A stretch of DNA of 60,238 bases from Candidatus Poribacteria bacterium (GCA_026710795.1 JAPOQK010000050.1:1-60238); one strand, 5' to 3'; counted from the first letter of the stretch, positions 25,801-34,789 are shown. Numbers and translations are program-made. The notes: generated by a model from the sequence alone, not told the origin.

Positions 25801-26869
25801 GATTGAACAGTTGTTTGTGTTGGTTTGTTGATGCCACGGAGACAACTCTTCTATAGGCTGCCGGAAAGAAACTATCAGATCCCTTTGAATTGCCGGCTGC
25901 GCCTACTAACAAAACACCTTGTGCATGTGCATATTCTATCGCATCTTGAATAACAAACGAGTGTTGTGCACTCCCCCAACTCATATTGATGATATTTGCG
26001 CCGTTGTCTGCTGCGTAGACAATTGCTGCTGCAGAGTCGTCATCTTGCAACCGGGAACTACCACCGAGTGACAATCCTGCCCGAACTGCCATCAATGGAC
26101 AATTCCAAGCAATCCCTGCAATACCGATACCGTTGTTTGGCATGGCTCCTGCGATACCAGCAACATGTGTTCCGTGACCGGTTTCATCTATTGGCTCATT
26201 GTCACCTTCTGTGAAATCACCTTCCGCTTGTAAATTGGGTGCATCAGTAAAATCCCAACCGTGTATATCGTCAATGTAACCATTTCCATCATCGTCAACT
26301 CCGTTATCAGGAATCTCACCAGGATTTACCCATATTTTATCTAAAAGGTCCTCATGTCTGTAATCAATGCCAGAATCAATGATAGCAATGACGACATTCT
26401 TATCCCCTTTCTCAATAGCCCATGTTTGTGGCATTCTAATCAGAGGCAGACTCCACTGTTTTGAATATTTTGGGTCGTTAGGTACAACTTCATCAGCTAA
26501 AGTTGGACGGAGATAATTATATGCGACTTCCTCAATGAGGTCGCTATCCTCAAATGCTTTTTTCAGGATAGGAAGGTTCGTTTCTATTGGAAACCTTAGC
26601 AAATATGTCCGTTGTAAATTAGGGGAATTGATAGAGGATGGAAAAACATGCTTTAAGGATTCTACCTTATGCTCTGCATAGAGTGAAACTATCTCTGATT
26701 TGGCATTTAATTCATGTAAATCCTGTGCTGCTTCTGGTGTTAGCCGTATTAATAGCTCACCAGGAGTAATCTCAGGTGAGAGCACCTCTGCAAAGGCAGG
26801 ACTAAAACTAATCATCCAGATAATCAGTAGTATAAGGGAGTGTATATTATATGGAGTCTGCTGATTCAT
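22844..26869 (-). CDS. Exported subtilisin-like protease with FG-GAP-like repeats and FlgD-type C-terminus
   Basis: A signal peptide (1-27) and an N-terminal propeptide-like region (28-125) are followed by an S8 peptidase: Asp165 in AIIDSGIDY, His232 in GHGTHVAG, the oxyanion Asn327 in AAGN, and Ser389 in GTSMATPH. After it come an Ig-like stretch, a long array of VCBS/FG-GAP-like units (D-DNDG-LEI, DLDRDGRKEIVG, DFNADGNIDMVFG, DLTGDGTPELVVGG, DLDGDNNNELVLV), a fibronectin-III-like domain (TAKVVQVTWEV ... YWYSVTATDEKG) and a C-terminal FlgD/type-A-like module (RVYPNPVRPD ... GIYIYLLEF ... KVGKIAVIK). At 1341 residues it is a multi-domain extracellular enzyme. It is the last gene of a three-gene minus-strand operon. 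Confidence 0.92.
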   Translation of the reverse strand: MNQQTPYNIHSLILLIIWMISFSPAFAEVLSPEITPGELLIRLTPEAAQDLHELNAKSEIVSLYAEHKVESLKHVFPSSINSPNLQRTYLLRFPIETNLPILKKAFEDSDLIEEVAYNYLRPTLADEVVPNDPKYSKQWSLPLIRMPQTWAIEKGDKNVVIAIIDSGIDYRHEDLLDKIWVNPGEIPDNGVDDDGNGYIDDIHGWDFTDAPNLQAEGDFTEGDNEPIDETGHGTHVAGIAGAMPNNGIGIAGIAWNCPLMAVRAGLSLGGSSRLQDDDSAAAIVYAADNGANIINMSWGSAQHSFVIQDAIEYAHAQGVLLVGAAGNSKGSDSFFPAAYRRVVSVASTNQHKQLFNRSNFGASVDIGAPGNVILSTQIRDNYRTLTGTSMATPHIAGIAALMQSKRPTLTNEETRQILINTTDIVLDKDTEEPDPKLAGAGTVNAERALLASGVLQARIHAPQTNSGGSHTITFFGTAGGYKFEHWQMLYGSSTIPTSFEPITDTITAQKITEQLVVWDTTNVPEDVYTVRLVVTGRDGTQTHDQVVVTVDRTPSDITSITAIESLYGNESITIFTWATDDVTRSTFYYRHIDRISPFASIEERELGKEHSFSLGLEAGTYQFYITAQNTVGLESVNDNNGQYFTIDVVGGAISPNGFIEKEIGLSPHHYASVSADFDQDGLLELVGASLSKASTGGLTTPLSLVIYERDPSGHYRLVHSLSSNAMIADSDEILNSEIDIDTFKPWTIDDTDNDGLLEILASDKDRTFLIESVKHNSYPTQIVWETPFISVGKSADLDRDGRKEIVGIDNNNNRILIFENRGDNRYDRTAALVNETEGKNNFAQNFVIDDFNADGNIDMVFGDSEGELFIYGSTTNDSFNLEWQNDLEIDDVELLVSGDLTGDGTPELVVGGTVSPPDVPSVSPIWKFIILTYTSGKYRMLWEQAIVPYRLNGNSMVIADLDGDNNNELVLVTQPNLYVMKWDGKVFIPIYHQKVAETPTLFAADLNNNGFHEPYINLDRGMGYIESTYATDSDSVDVLTPWDVTATPLTAKVVQVTWEVAKHTQAPAVFTLYRAKGEKRKAPDNNEFEVIARNLTSDRYLDRTVETDTTYWYSVTATDEKGIETEQSEPVSVTPRTAPKILGATYLSPNWIIVTFDRQMNSTISDERRYLLRKPNQLSGLLPMSAIRDRMGTRALLAFDKQKLDSLIAVTTEQYEIAASDVADIDDNKIQVATSQVEIQRDDVKTDIKDFSQLRVYPNPVRPDFADSGAITFDRVPIGTRIQLFTPKGELLEKIDVTESDGNSKEWWLTNGNVGDVTTGIYIYLLEFETQKKVGKIAVIK

Positions 26870-26875
26870 ACGGTA

Positions 26876-27823
26876 CTAATCCACAAGATTGAGTTTTTCT
26901 GATTCACGTTTGCCTATCAATATGTCTATAACTTTGCCTGTATTATCGTCTATAACGACAATTGCGAGATTGCCCCAGCTGTGGTTATAGAAACTGACTG
27001 TCCAAGCGAATCCTTGAAACCAAGCATATTCACGAACACCTTTTTGATTTGCTAACACAGTTTTGATACGCGGATCGGATTTTGCAGTGTGAAGGATTAT
27101 TCCTGCTTTTTTCTTAGGAGAAATTGTCGGATCTGGTTTTTGAAGTTGTATCTGTTTACCGATGTCGACTTCATCAGGCAATTTCTTAGGAGTTTGTTTC
27201 GCTAATGTTCTGAGTAAGGTAGCATGCTTAAGATATGCGTCTCGGATTTTTGTATAACTTTCCAACCCGTAAGCAATTGGTATTTTTTCATATTGTGCTG
27301 CGCACATCTCTGCTGCTTCAGCTTCCAGTCGTAGAACTTTGGCATAGTCATTTTTCTGTTCGGCACGTTCCTGCTGTTCTTTAAAAAAAGTGGCATAGAT
27401 ACCAAATTTAAAAAACCTATCTGGATAGTGTGGTAACCACGTTTTCATAAACTTCGCAATCTTTTCGCGTTCTGAGTTTAGCACATTTTCATTCGTTTGT
27501 GACCTTTTCCATGCAGCTTCAGCACGTTTTAGATGAAATTGTCGTTGTTCTTGTATTTCAAGTGTCTCCTTTTCTGTCCGTTCCACCCATTTCTCATATC
27601 CGTTTCTTTTGTAGTAATTGTATAAAATATCGTTCATCGGTATAGAAATAAGGTTGAGACATTCTGCTGCAGCCTCGTGCCAAAGGGCAAGTCTACCGAA
27701 GTCACCACGTTGTTTATAGATGCTGATAAAGATGTTAGCATTTGCAGTACCTTCAAAGATAGCATTGCACGGTATTGCAAACACGATTAGAATAAAAAAG
27801 AGCAGTAATGCAAATGATCTCAT
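26876..27823 (-). CDS. Hypothetical exported protein
   Basis: I do not recognise a family. MRSFALLLFFILIVFAIPCNA is a good signal peptide. The rest is strongly helical and charged (EKWVERTEKETLEIQEQRQF, HLKRAEAAWKRSQ, FFKEQQERAEQKNDYAKVLR). The C-terminus (WTVSFYNHSWGNLAIVVIDD, NTGKVIDILIG) is reminiscent of PepSY-like or related small domains, but this is not certain. The start at 27823 is chosen because a longer frame would run back into the end of the epimerase gene in another frame. It lies 7 bp after the epimerase stop and 6 bp before the subtilase start, so the three are co-transcribed. Confidence 0.7.
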   Translation of the reverse strand: MRSFALLLFFILIVFAIPCNAIFEGTANANIFISIYKQRGDFGRLALWHEAAAECLNLISIPMNDILYNYYKRNGYEKWVERTEKETLEIQEQRQFHLKRAEAAWKRSQTNENVLNSEREKIAKFMKTWLPHYPDRFFKFGIYATFFKEQQERAEQKNDYAKVLRLEAEAAEMCAAQYEKIPIAYGLESYTKIRDAYLKHATLLRTLAKQTPKKLPDEVDIGKQIQLQKPDPTISPKKKAGIILHTAKSDPRIKTVLANQKGVREYAWFQGFAWTVSFYNHSWGNLAIVVIDDNTGKVIDILIGKRESEKLNLVD

Positions 27824-27830
27824 TATTTTT

Positions 27831-28838
27831 TTATTGCGGAAAAATTGCGAAAATACGTACGGTTGCAGAAAACGTCTCATCGGGAGCCAGAACAATTACT
27901 CCTGCGGGTATACCGTTAGATTCTAAATTAATTGCATCAGTAGGGCATGTGTATGGTTCAAAACAGATAGCATCTCTTTCCGGTGGTGTATAGACAACCA
28001 ATTCCCTAAATATTGCATCCGATTCCATAACCATCCCATATCCCGTATCCCGATTTTCAATACTGCACCTACTAACACCATCAACTATTTGGACATCTGT
28101 GAATACATGATCAAGTTTTAGTTTTTCAAACGGTTGTCCATTGCGTAAATCAAGCGTTCCATCAACATCAAGCTGCTTACCTGTTGGAACAAGTACATCA
28201 TCTAATTCCCAATACTTATTCGTAGGAACAGTTATAACAGCTTTTGACGCATCCGCCTTAGCAGAAATGTCTACCGTAAAATAAGGATGTATACCAAACC
28301 CCATCGGCATATTACTCTTACCTGTGTTTTTAATCATAACATCCATCGTTAATACGGCATCTCTAATTGTATAGGTAATTTCAATTTTGAATGGAAAAGG
28401 ATATTGTCGCATAACATCGGGAAAATCTTGTGAATTAAGAGAACATACCAACGTCGCACCGTCTTCACCGACTACATGTTTGTCAACCTTATAGGGACGG
28501 TTCAACAAAAGACCGTGTATTGTCGTTGGTGAATCTGGTTGTTTATCAAACTGATAGGTTTTACCTTCAAATTCCCATGTGCCATTCCGAATTCTATTGG
28601 GAAAAGGAAAGAGAATCGGATTACCGAATGCTGTCGGACGTTGCTTCAACGTGTCTAAATCAGGTGGTGGGTCTATCAAGTGGAACCAATGATTTCCATC
28701 ACTGACCCTAAAGGCGTAGCAGTTATTACCGAGTTCTGGGACAATCTCTGCAATGGCTTTACCTTTCTGTTCTATGGAATAGATATCATAACCTTGTGAC
28801 TGTTTAGATTGACCTGCTATATAGTATGTTTTCGCCAT
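27831..28838 (-). CDS. Aldose 1-epimerase family protein
   Basis: This is a galactose-mutarotase-like enzyme that interconverts alpha and beta anomers of sugars. It shows the family's key residues: the first His in IHGLL, the second in GFGIHPYF and the catalytic Glu in AICFEPYTCP. The start at 28838 (MAKTYYIAG) has GAGGG 6 nt upstream and begins where homology begins. An in-frame start at 28943 would add a hydrophobic segment of about 20 residues, with a weaker ribosome site. The order with a secreted helical protein and a subtilase suggests an operon whose logic is unclear. Confidence 0.85.
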   Translation of the reverse strand: MAKTYYIAGQSKQSQGYDIYSIEQKGKAIAEIVPELGNNCYAFRVSDGNHWFHLIDPPPDLDTLKQRPTAFGNPILFPFPNRIRNGTWEFEGKTYQFDKQPDSPTTIHGLLLNRPYKVDKHVVGEDGATLVCSLNSQDFPDVMRQYPFPFKIEITYTIRDAVLTMDVMIKNTGKSNMPMGFGIHPYFTVDISAKADASKAVITVPTNKYWELDDVLVPTGKQLDVDGTLDLRNGQPFEKLKLDHVFTDVQIVDGVSRCSIENRDTGYGMVMESDAIFRELVVYTPPERDAICFEPYTCPTDAINLESNGIPAGVIVLAPDETFSATVRIFAIFPQ

Positions 28839-29050
28839 TGTTTTCCCTCTATCAGTATCTATAAAAAACATTAAAAATATAAGAAGAACACAGATTACCC
28901 CAATACAGAGGACACATAGAAAAGAGAAAGTGTTAAATTTCATCGTCCTTTCTCTCAACCTTTGTCAATTTAAGACTCATTGTAATGAAGGAAGGACATC
29001 ATTACTTTACCAATATCCTACTTGATTTAACATCCGTAAATTCGTTAGCA

Positions 29051-31195
29051 TTAATTAAAAAGTCTACGAAAGAACGATGCGATTGGATTTCCTCTTTTGT
29101 CAACAATCATATATACTCTGTTACCAAGTTCATCAATAACATGTATTTCAATCATATTGTCTGCAAATTTCGGATAATCCAATTCAACTGTTGCCTTCTT
29201 CTCACCATTCAGTGTCAGGACATCATGTAAAACGTCCCGTTTTCCCTTAAATTTCTTTTTCCATTCAGTTTTGTTTTCGGCAGGATCTTTTTTCCACAGA
29301 AAACTCGGAGGAGGTTTTTCGTTGGTTGGTTTAACTGTTAACCGAACTTGACAAATTCCATCAGCATCTTCCACTTTGAATCTTGCTTTTTTTCTTGATG
29401 GTGAGAGTTTCTCAATTATCGTTTTTTCATTAAAATAGATCTTTACAGGATTTAAAAATCGACACTTGTTTAACCATGCGGCACTACTTTTTGACAGATG
29501 TTTAGATTGATTGCTGTATGACATTAGATAAGATGGACTTCTGTAATCACGGTTTAATCCGAAGGATTGTGCAAATTTAGATATAATATCATCTTTAGAA
29601 TATGTGTCAAGGGAGTTATGTAAAGTAACCTTACCGCCTTGTTCCTCAAAAACAATATTTTGTAACTGAATATTAAGTCGTCTTAGTTTAGCAGAAAGAC
29701 GCTTTAGTTCAGCAGCAGTAAGCGTATTTGCATCACGTTTCTTTTCATTGCTTTTATCCACGACAATAAAAAAGAATTTGTTGTCTACCTCAAAATGCTG
29801 TTTAATTTCTTTCATCACTCTTGAATTAGTAGATTTACGATAGTATTCATCCGCTGTTTTACCTTCAAATAGATAAACCTTGGCAGAACCATCACTATTT
29901 TTTTCGTACTCGAAAGACTTCCTTCCATATCCGTGTTGTTCCATTTCATCTGCAAAAAATGTTTGAGTTTCTCTCAATAACTGATCTATTTTCTCTGGTA
30001 TATCTGTCTGAGGTAGAAGGTCAGTCGGTAAGAAGTAAATCGGTACAACGACATTTGGGATATTACTTTGTCTTGAAGGTAAAATGTTTGATATACCCCA
30101 AACACGTATGATACCATCGTTACCACCAGCAGCAACATATCTTGAATCTGCAGAGACATCAACACAATCAATCCAACGGGAATATCCTTCTATTGATGCG
30201 TAACGGTTTCTATTGTCAACAGACCAAAATTCCAGTTCATTGAAACCGCCATTGATAATTGTGCTTCCATCCGGTGTAAAAACAAGATCATTGACATTTC
30301 CAGCAGGAATCACAGTATAGTTTTGCCAATCTGGTGGATGATACAATCTGATATCTTTATCATTATCTGCAATTGCAAGTATAGGATTCTGTGGATCGGG
30401 TAAGAACTTCATAGCCTCAATCCTTACAAGTGCTTTGTCTATTACATCAATACTTGCTCGCTTGATGACCTGATTTCCATCAATCTCCCAGATGTTAACT
30501 TTATCACTTCTTGATTCTATCGTTGCCATAAGGTTGCCATCTGTAGAAAATGTATGGTCTTTCTCAAAGTTTCTGCCTTTCAACTTGAATGCTTCTACTG
30601 GCTTTGTTAGGTTACTAACATCCCAAAGTTCTAAACCGTTAGTCACAACCGCTAAGTGAATTCCATTTGGTGAAAAAACCGAACCAAGTACACCAAAGGG
30701 AAGATTACTGATGAACTTTTCCTCTGCAATATCCCATAAACTCACGCCCCCATTAATTTCGCCCCAACCAGAGACAGCAAGCATTTTTCCATCTGGAGAA
30801 AATGAAACCGAATCTCCACTAAATTCTGCTATTGGAGTAGTAGAATTGTTGATATCCCACAATTTTATATTTTTCTCAATATTATTATCATAAGTCCTGC
30901 TAACGACTAAGTTCGGGTTTGTTGGTGAAAATGCTACAGACTTCAAAAAACCACCTTGTACAAATTCAGCGATCAGTTCAGGTTTTTCAGGTACAGTAGC
31001 GAATTTCTGTCGAATGTCATCTGGTATTTCAACAGTTCGTGGGATATGTGAAGGGGGTTGATCTGCTTTGGAAACATACTTGTCATTCGCTTGCTGACTG
31101 CCAATTTGCGGTATTAAGTATTTTATCAATAAAATTACACTAAAGAGGATTACAAATCCAATAAATAATAGTGATAAGAAAACTTTGGAATTCAT
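29051..31195 (-). CDS. WD40 protein with a decayed metallopeptidase-like domain
   Basis: One membrane anchor (5-26) precedes a WD40 propeller (about 75-367), with blades such as VSFSPDGKMLAVSG ... GVSLWDIA and VDVSADSRYVAAGG ... GIIRVWGIS. Residues about 385-580 match a peptidase-like domain I recall from this lineage (ETQTFFADEMEQHGYGRKSF near the start). The region that should read HExGHxFGLxH reads SKFAQSFGLNR (539-549), so the three zinc His and the Glu are replaced by Ser, Gln, Arg and Lys. The conserved DYRSPSYLMSYS and SAAWLNKCRF follow. The tail (590-714) looks Ig-like. It is exported and anchored, and probably not catalytic. Confidence 0.7.
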   Translation of the reverse strand: MNSKVFLSLLFIGFVILFSVILLIKYLIPQIGSQQANDKYVSKADQPPSHIPRTVEIPDDIRQKFATVPEKPELIAEFVQGGFLKSVAFSPTNPNLVVSRTYDNNIEKNIKLWDINNSTTPIAEFSGDSVSFSPDGKMLAVSGWGEINGGVSLWDIAEEKFISNLPFGVLGSVFSPNGIHLAVVTNGLELWDVSNLTKPVEAFKLKGRNFEKDHTFSTDGNLMATIESRSDKVNIWEIDGNQVIKRASIDVIDKALVRIEAMKFLPDPQNPILAIADNDKDIRLYHPPDWQNYTVIPAGNVNDLVFTPDGSTIINGGFNELEFWSVDNRNRYASIEGYSRWIDCVDVSADSRYVAAGGNDGIIRVWGISNILPSRQSNIPNVVVPIYFLPTDLLPQTDIPEKIDQLLRETQTFFADEMEQHGYGRKSFEYEKNSDGSAKVYLFEGKTADEYYRKSTNSRVMKEIKQHFEVDNKFFFIVVDKSNEKKRDANTLTAAELKRLSAKLRRLNIQLQNIVFEEQGGKVTLHNSLDTYSKDDIISKFAQSFGLNRDYRSPSYLMSYSNQSKHLSKSSAAWLNKCRFLNPVKIYFNEKTIIEKLSPSRKKARFKVEDADGICQVRLTVKPTNEKPPPSFLWKKDPAENKTEWKKKFKGKRDVLHDVLTLNGEKKATVELDYPKFADNMIEIHVIDELGNRVYMIVDKRGNPIASFFRRLFN

Positions 31196-31690
31196 ATTGT
31201 TATCCTGTGTTATACCGCGTCAAACTTGTTCATATATTTGGTGATGTATTTGTATTCTCGTATAATGTTGTGTAACACCGAACAATAACGTGAGTTAAGT
31301 ATAAGAAATATATACTTTTATACATTGAATTTTACTACATAACCGAACTTTGTAACACAACATGAAAATGTGACTTTTTGCACGTCACTGTGACGTTTTG
31401 AATCCAGTCAGGACAAGGAATGTGACGCGAATTTCGCTTTTTTTTTTGCGCCTTTTTTGTTCTGTTTCGTTTTAGAATATCTCAACTCATGTGATCGATA
31501 TATGTCTGTAATCTAAACATGTGTTAATTATATAGCACCTTTTTGTATATGTCAAATAAAAAAATAGAATTTTATATTGGATATATATTGGATTTATTAT
31601 TTTAAAGTGTGATGGGTGTAAGAAATATGAGTTGTTTTTTACTTGAATTCTACTCATATCATCCTGTAGGTGCGGTTTCATGACCAACCT
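31196..31690. other. Gene-free stretch with a short inverted repeat and T-run
   Basis: There is no credible gene. A perfect 7-1-7 inverted repeat ACGTCAC-T-GTGACGT sits at 31382-31396. TGTGAC occurs again just upstream (31369-31374) and downstream (31421-31426). GCGAATTTCGC followed by a run of T lies near 31426-31446 and could terminate transcription on the plus strand, though no plus-strand gene precedes it. The promoter of the WD40 gene is probably here. Confidence 0.45.
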
Positions 31691-31772
31691 TTGTAGCGTA
31701 AACTGTTAGTTTGCATCTATTTTGACACAATCTAACAGATTGTGCTACATTATGTAGCAACTTGAGTTACAA
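31691..31772. repeat. Dispersed double-hairpin repeat, copy 1
   Basis: Two hairpins lie in tandem: AAACT-GTT-AGTTT (31700-31712), and CACAATCT-AAC-AGATTGTG (31726-31744, 8-bp arms). GCTACA follows. Copies are at 37305-37384 (the best match) and 46341-46395 (degenerate), with a partial match at 641-655. Confidence 0.7.
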
Positions 31773-31795
31773 TACTGAATTTTGCGTAAGTTCTA

Positions 31796-32410
31796 TTATT
31801 GTTTAGCACACCACTGAATACCGCGCCGCAACACCTCACGGAAATTTGGATTTGAATATGTGACATTGTCGTGTCCACTCTGAAGACAAAATATACGCGA
31901 ATTCCCATACTCACGCGCCCAACCCAATACGTCCATGCTGTCTGGATGATCAGTTGTTAGCAGGATTGTGCTATCATCGCCAGCAGATGTCATCGTATAG
32001 GTTTCGTCCCCCATTTCCCAATCGGTAAGTCCTTCGGTAATCGGATGGGTAGGATCAGTGACTTGCACCTGAAATGTCTGTTTCGGAAAGTAACCAAAAT
32101 CAGAACGTTCGTCAATACCGCACATCTCGGAATAAGCATCCCATTCAGGAAATGCGAGGATAGCATGATGGAGAATAACGATGCCTTGCCCGCGTTCTGT
32201 CAAATCAAGAATCGTCTTAGCTTGTGTATCGGTCGGATATGGACGGTGGAAGTTGTAAAAGACGACGGTATCGTATTCTTTCTGATTTGGGTTGTCTACA
32301 AAAACGTCAAGGTCTTCTCTAATAAACTCAATGTCATCCATGCTTTTAAAGATCTTGTCAAAATCCTTTTCGCGAAACCCGTGTTCTCCGGTTACGACTG
32401 CGATTTTCAT
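31796..32410 (-). CDS. ThuA-domain protein
   Basis: This is a ThuA-like (class I glutamine amidotransferase-like fold) protein of 204 residues: IAVVTGEHGFREKDF at the start, GQGIVILHHAILAFPEWDAY, DPTHPITEGL, and RIFCLQSGHDNVTYSNPNF. ThuA proteins are tied to sugar and disaccharide metabolism, often near Gfo/Idh/MocA and sugar isomerase genes. No signal peptide is seen, so it is cytoplasmic. AAGGAGATAAAA supports the ATG. It lies 65 bp downstream of the ABC-2 permease start-side neighbour and may share its operon. Confidence 0.88.
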   Translation of the reverse strand: MKIAVVTGEHGFREKDFDKIFKSMDDIEFIREDLDVFVDNPNQKEYDTVVFYNFHRPYPTDTQAKTILDLTERGQGIVILHHAILAFPEWDAYSEMCGIDERSDFGYFPKQTFQVQVTDPTHPITEGLTDWEMGDETYTMTSAGDDSTILLTTDHPDSMDVLGWAREYGNSRIFCLQSGHDNVTYSNPNFREVLRRGIQWCAKQ

Positions 32411-32475
32411 TGTAGTTTTATCTCCTTACTGTGAAAAATCTAAGCACAGAAATAGAATCTTTGTGACTTGAACAT

Positions 32476-33807
32476 TTAATATTTGCTCCACTGCCATAAT
32501 TCTTTTAACGTTGGACGTTTACCGTACATTAGAATGCCAACCCGATAAATTTTTCCACTGATAAATGTGACAAGCAAGACAGTCGCACACATCAACAAGA
32601 TATTAAGTGCAATTTCCCAAAAGGGCGGCATCAGTACGTTGATACGCATGAACATAAGTATCGGAGAGAAAAACGGAATATGTGAGAGCAGTATACTTAA
32701 TGTCGAATCCGGAATTCTAAATAGATGAAACATCATAATAAACGGTACAACGAAGAGTAGAGTGAGTGGTCCCATTGTCTGTTGTGCTTCCTCTTCGCTG
32801 TTGCAAATTGCACCGACAACCGCAAAGATTGTTGAATACATAAAGAAACCGGTGATAAAATAGATGAAAAAGTATGTAAGCACTCCGACACTACTCTCTT
32901 TGACGATTGCGATCACACCTGTCAACTCCTGTGGAAGTCCCTCAATGCCAAAGATTCCGAGCAGTGGATCTAAATTTATCACAAGTAGCACACCAAACAG
33001 CACCCAGATAGCAAACATTGTTAGACAAACAGAACAGACTCCGACAAGTTTGCCAAGTAGTAATTGATGCGGTTTTATTGACGAAATGATTACTTCAACA
33101 ATTCGCGTTGTTTTTTCTTCCAACACACTCCGCATAATGGAACTTGCATAGATCATCACAAAAAGGTATAGGACAAATACGAGGACATATCCAAGCCCGA
33201 TTCGCGCTCCCGTTTCCATGGGACTTTCAACATCTGTACCACCAGATTTTCCTTTGCTACTCTTAATAGCGTAAGCGTTGAATCTGACGGAGCGCATGAG
33301 TCGGTTGACTTCTCGCTGAGAATAACCACTCTCAGCAAATCGTTTGTCACGCACGATATTTGAAATGATACGGCGTAACGCGCTTTGCAGCTCAAAATTC
33401 GTAGCAGTTCTGGCATAGAATTTTGCCTCTCCGTTATCAAAAAGATCTTTTGGGATTATAAGGTAGGCGTAGATATCTTTTGTATTGACGCGCTTCCTGA
33501 GAGATATTATAGCATCTTCTGTTGTTGCAGACTCCTCATGCAGTTGATATACAAGTTCCCCTTTATGTTGAAATGTCCTATGCTCCGCAATAGCTGCTTG
33601 TAACGGTGCAAAGATTTGTTCCGTTTCGTCAATAACCACGAGTTCTCTTGTCTCTTTGGTTTTGGACTGCATGGATGTGAGAAAAACGGACAGAAATACC
33701 ATCACACACATTGACAACGGCATAAGGAATAACGAAAATATAAATCCCTTAGATTTAATACGGGTCATGTATTCCCGTTTGATGACAGTGAGCATTTTAT
33801 TCGGCAT
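32476..33807 (-). CDS. ABC-2 type transporter permease (NatB-like)
   Basis: The protein has an N-terminal cytoplasmic segment (MLTVIKREYMTRIKSKGF) and membrane helix, a large extracytoplasmic loop, and five or six membrane helices in the C-terminal half (GYVLVFVLYLFVMIYASSIM, RIVEVIISSIKPHQLLLGK, and on). This is the layout of NatB/ABC-2 permeases that export sodium ions or other small molecules. The start at 33807 is taken because GGAGGGACGGTGCAGG precedes it; the frame is open 16 codons further. It overlaps the ATPase stop by 11 bp, so it is coupled to it. Confidence 0.88.
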   Translation of the reverse strand: MPNKMLTVIKREYMTRIKSKGFIFSLFLMPLSMCVMVFLSVFLTSMQSKTKETRELVVIDETEQIFAPLQAAIAEHRTFQHKGELVYQLHEESATTEDAIISLRKRVNTKDIYAYLIIPKDLFDNGEAKFYARTATNFELQSALRRIISNIVRDKRFAESGYSQREVNRLMRSVRFNAYAIKSSKGKSGGTDVESPMETGARIGLGYVLVFVLYLFVMIYASSIMRSVLEEKTTRIVEVIISSIKPHQLLLGKLVGVCSVCLTMFAIWVLFGVLLVINLDPLLGIFGIEGLPQELTGVIAIVKESSVGVLTYFFIYFITGFFMYSTIFAVVGAICNSEEEAQQTMGPLTLLFVVPFIMMFHLFRIPDSTLSILLSHIPFFSPILMFMRINVLMPPFWEIALNILLMCATVLLVTFISGKIYRVGILMYGKRPTLKELWQWSKY

Positions 33808-34720
33808 CCTGCACCGTCCCTCCGTGTGCTTCAACACTACGGACGAAAATATCATGCAACGTTGGTTCCATTAATTCAAACCGCGTCACATCAACCTTTT
33901 TATCAACAAGTTCGCGTAGGAATGGACGATAGTCCTCTGGAGTCTTCATCTTAATCTCAGCATACTGTCCAAAATCATTGCAGTCTTGTACCCATTGTGA
34001 ATCTCTAATTGGTTCAATGCTACCAATGTATTCAATTTCCACTGAACTTTTCCCGAAACTTTGCTTAATTGCACGGAGTTCACCTTCAAGCAAAATACTG
34101 CCTTGATGGATAAGGCAGATGCGATCACACAATTTTTCGACTTGCTCCATTACATGGGTTGAGAAGATAATCGTAGCCCCTTTGTCTCGGAGATCAAGCA
34201 TCATATCTTTGAGAAGCGTCATGTTAATCGGGTCAAGTCCAGAAAAGGGTTCATCTAAGATGATTAACTCTGGTGAATGCAGCACTGTTGTGATAAACTG
34301 AATCTTCTGTGCCATTCCTTTTGAGAGTTCGTTTATCCGCTTGTTTCCCCATTCGGATAGTTGCATTTTTTCCAACCACTTTTCTATCTCACCTACTGCT
34401 TCCCGTTTAGGCATGCCCTTTAATTCTGCAATAAAAAGGACAACGTCCCACACCTTCATTTTCCGATACAGACCACGTTCTTCCGGTAGATAACCGATGC
34501 GATCCAGGAAATTCTTGATTTGTCTGTTCTCACTGTACGTAATCTTACCGGAATCTGGTGCGATAATGTCCATAATCATGCGGAGCGTGGTCGTTTTACC
34601 TGCACCGTTTGGACCAAGTAATCCGTATATGCTCCCTTTTTCAATACTGAATGATAAGTCTGCAACGGCTGTGAAATCGCCAAATTGTTTGCGAACATTT
34701 TCTAACTGAATTAGATTCAT
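33797..34720 (-). CDS. ABC transporter ATP-binding protein (NatA-like)
   Basis: This is a single nucleotide-binding domain. Walker A is GLLGPNGAGKTTTLRM, the signature motif is the variant LSKGMAQKIQ, Walker B is LIILDEPFSGLDP, and the switch His is in FSTHVMEQ. A C-terminal DUF4162-like tail follows (about 215-307), as in NatA and daunorubicin-type exporters. The ATG at 34720 is preferred to a TTG four codons earlier. It energises the permease encoded immediately downstream. Confidence 0.93.
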   Translation of the reverse strand: MNLIQLENVRKQFGDFTAVADLSFSIEKGSIYGLLGPNGAGKTTTLRMIMDIIAPDSGKITYSENRQIKNFLDRIGYLPEERGLYRKMKVWDVVLFIAELKGMPKREAVGEIEKWLEKMQLSEWGNKRINELSKGMAQKIQFITTVLHSPELIILDEPFSGLDPINMTLLKDMMLDLRDKGATIIFSTHVMEQVEKLCDRICLIHQGSILLEGELRAIKQSFGKSSVEIEYIGSIEPIRDSQWVQDCNDFGQYAEIKMKTPEDYRPFLRELVDKKVDVTRFELMEPTLHDIFVRSVEAHGGTVQDAE

Positions 34721-34789
34721 TACATTATCCAAGTTTGTCTGGAGATCGGTTGGAAATAAACCATTACCGAATTGATAATATACTCTTTT

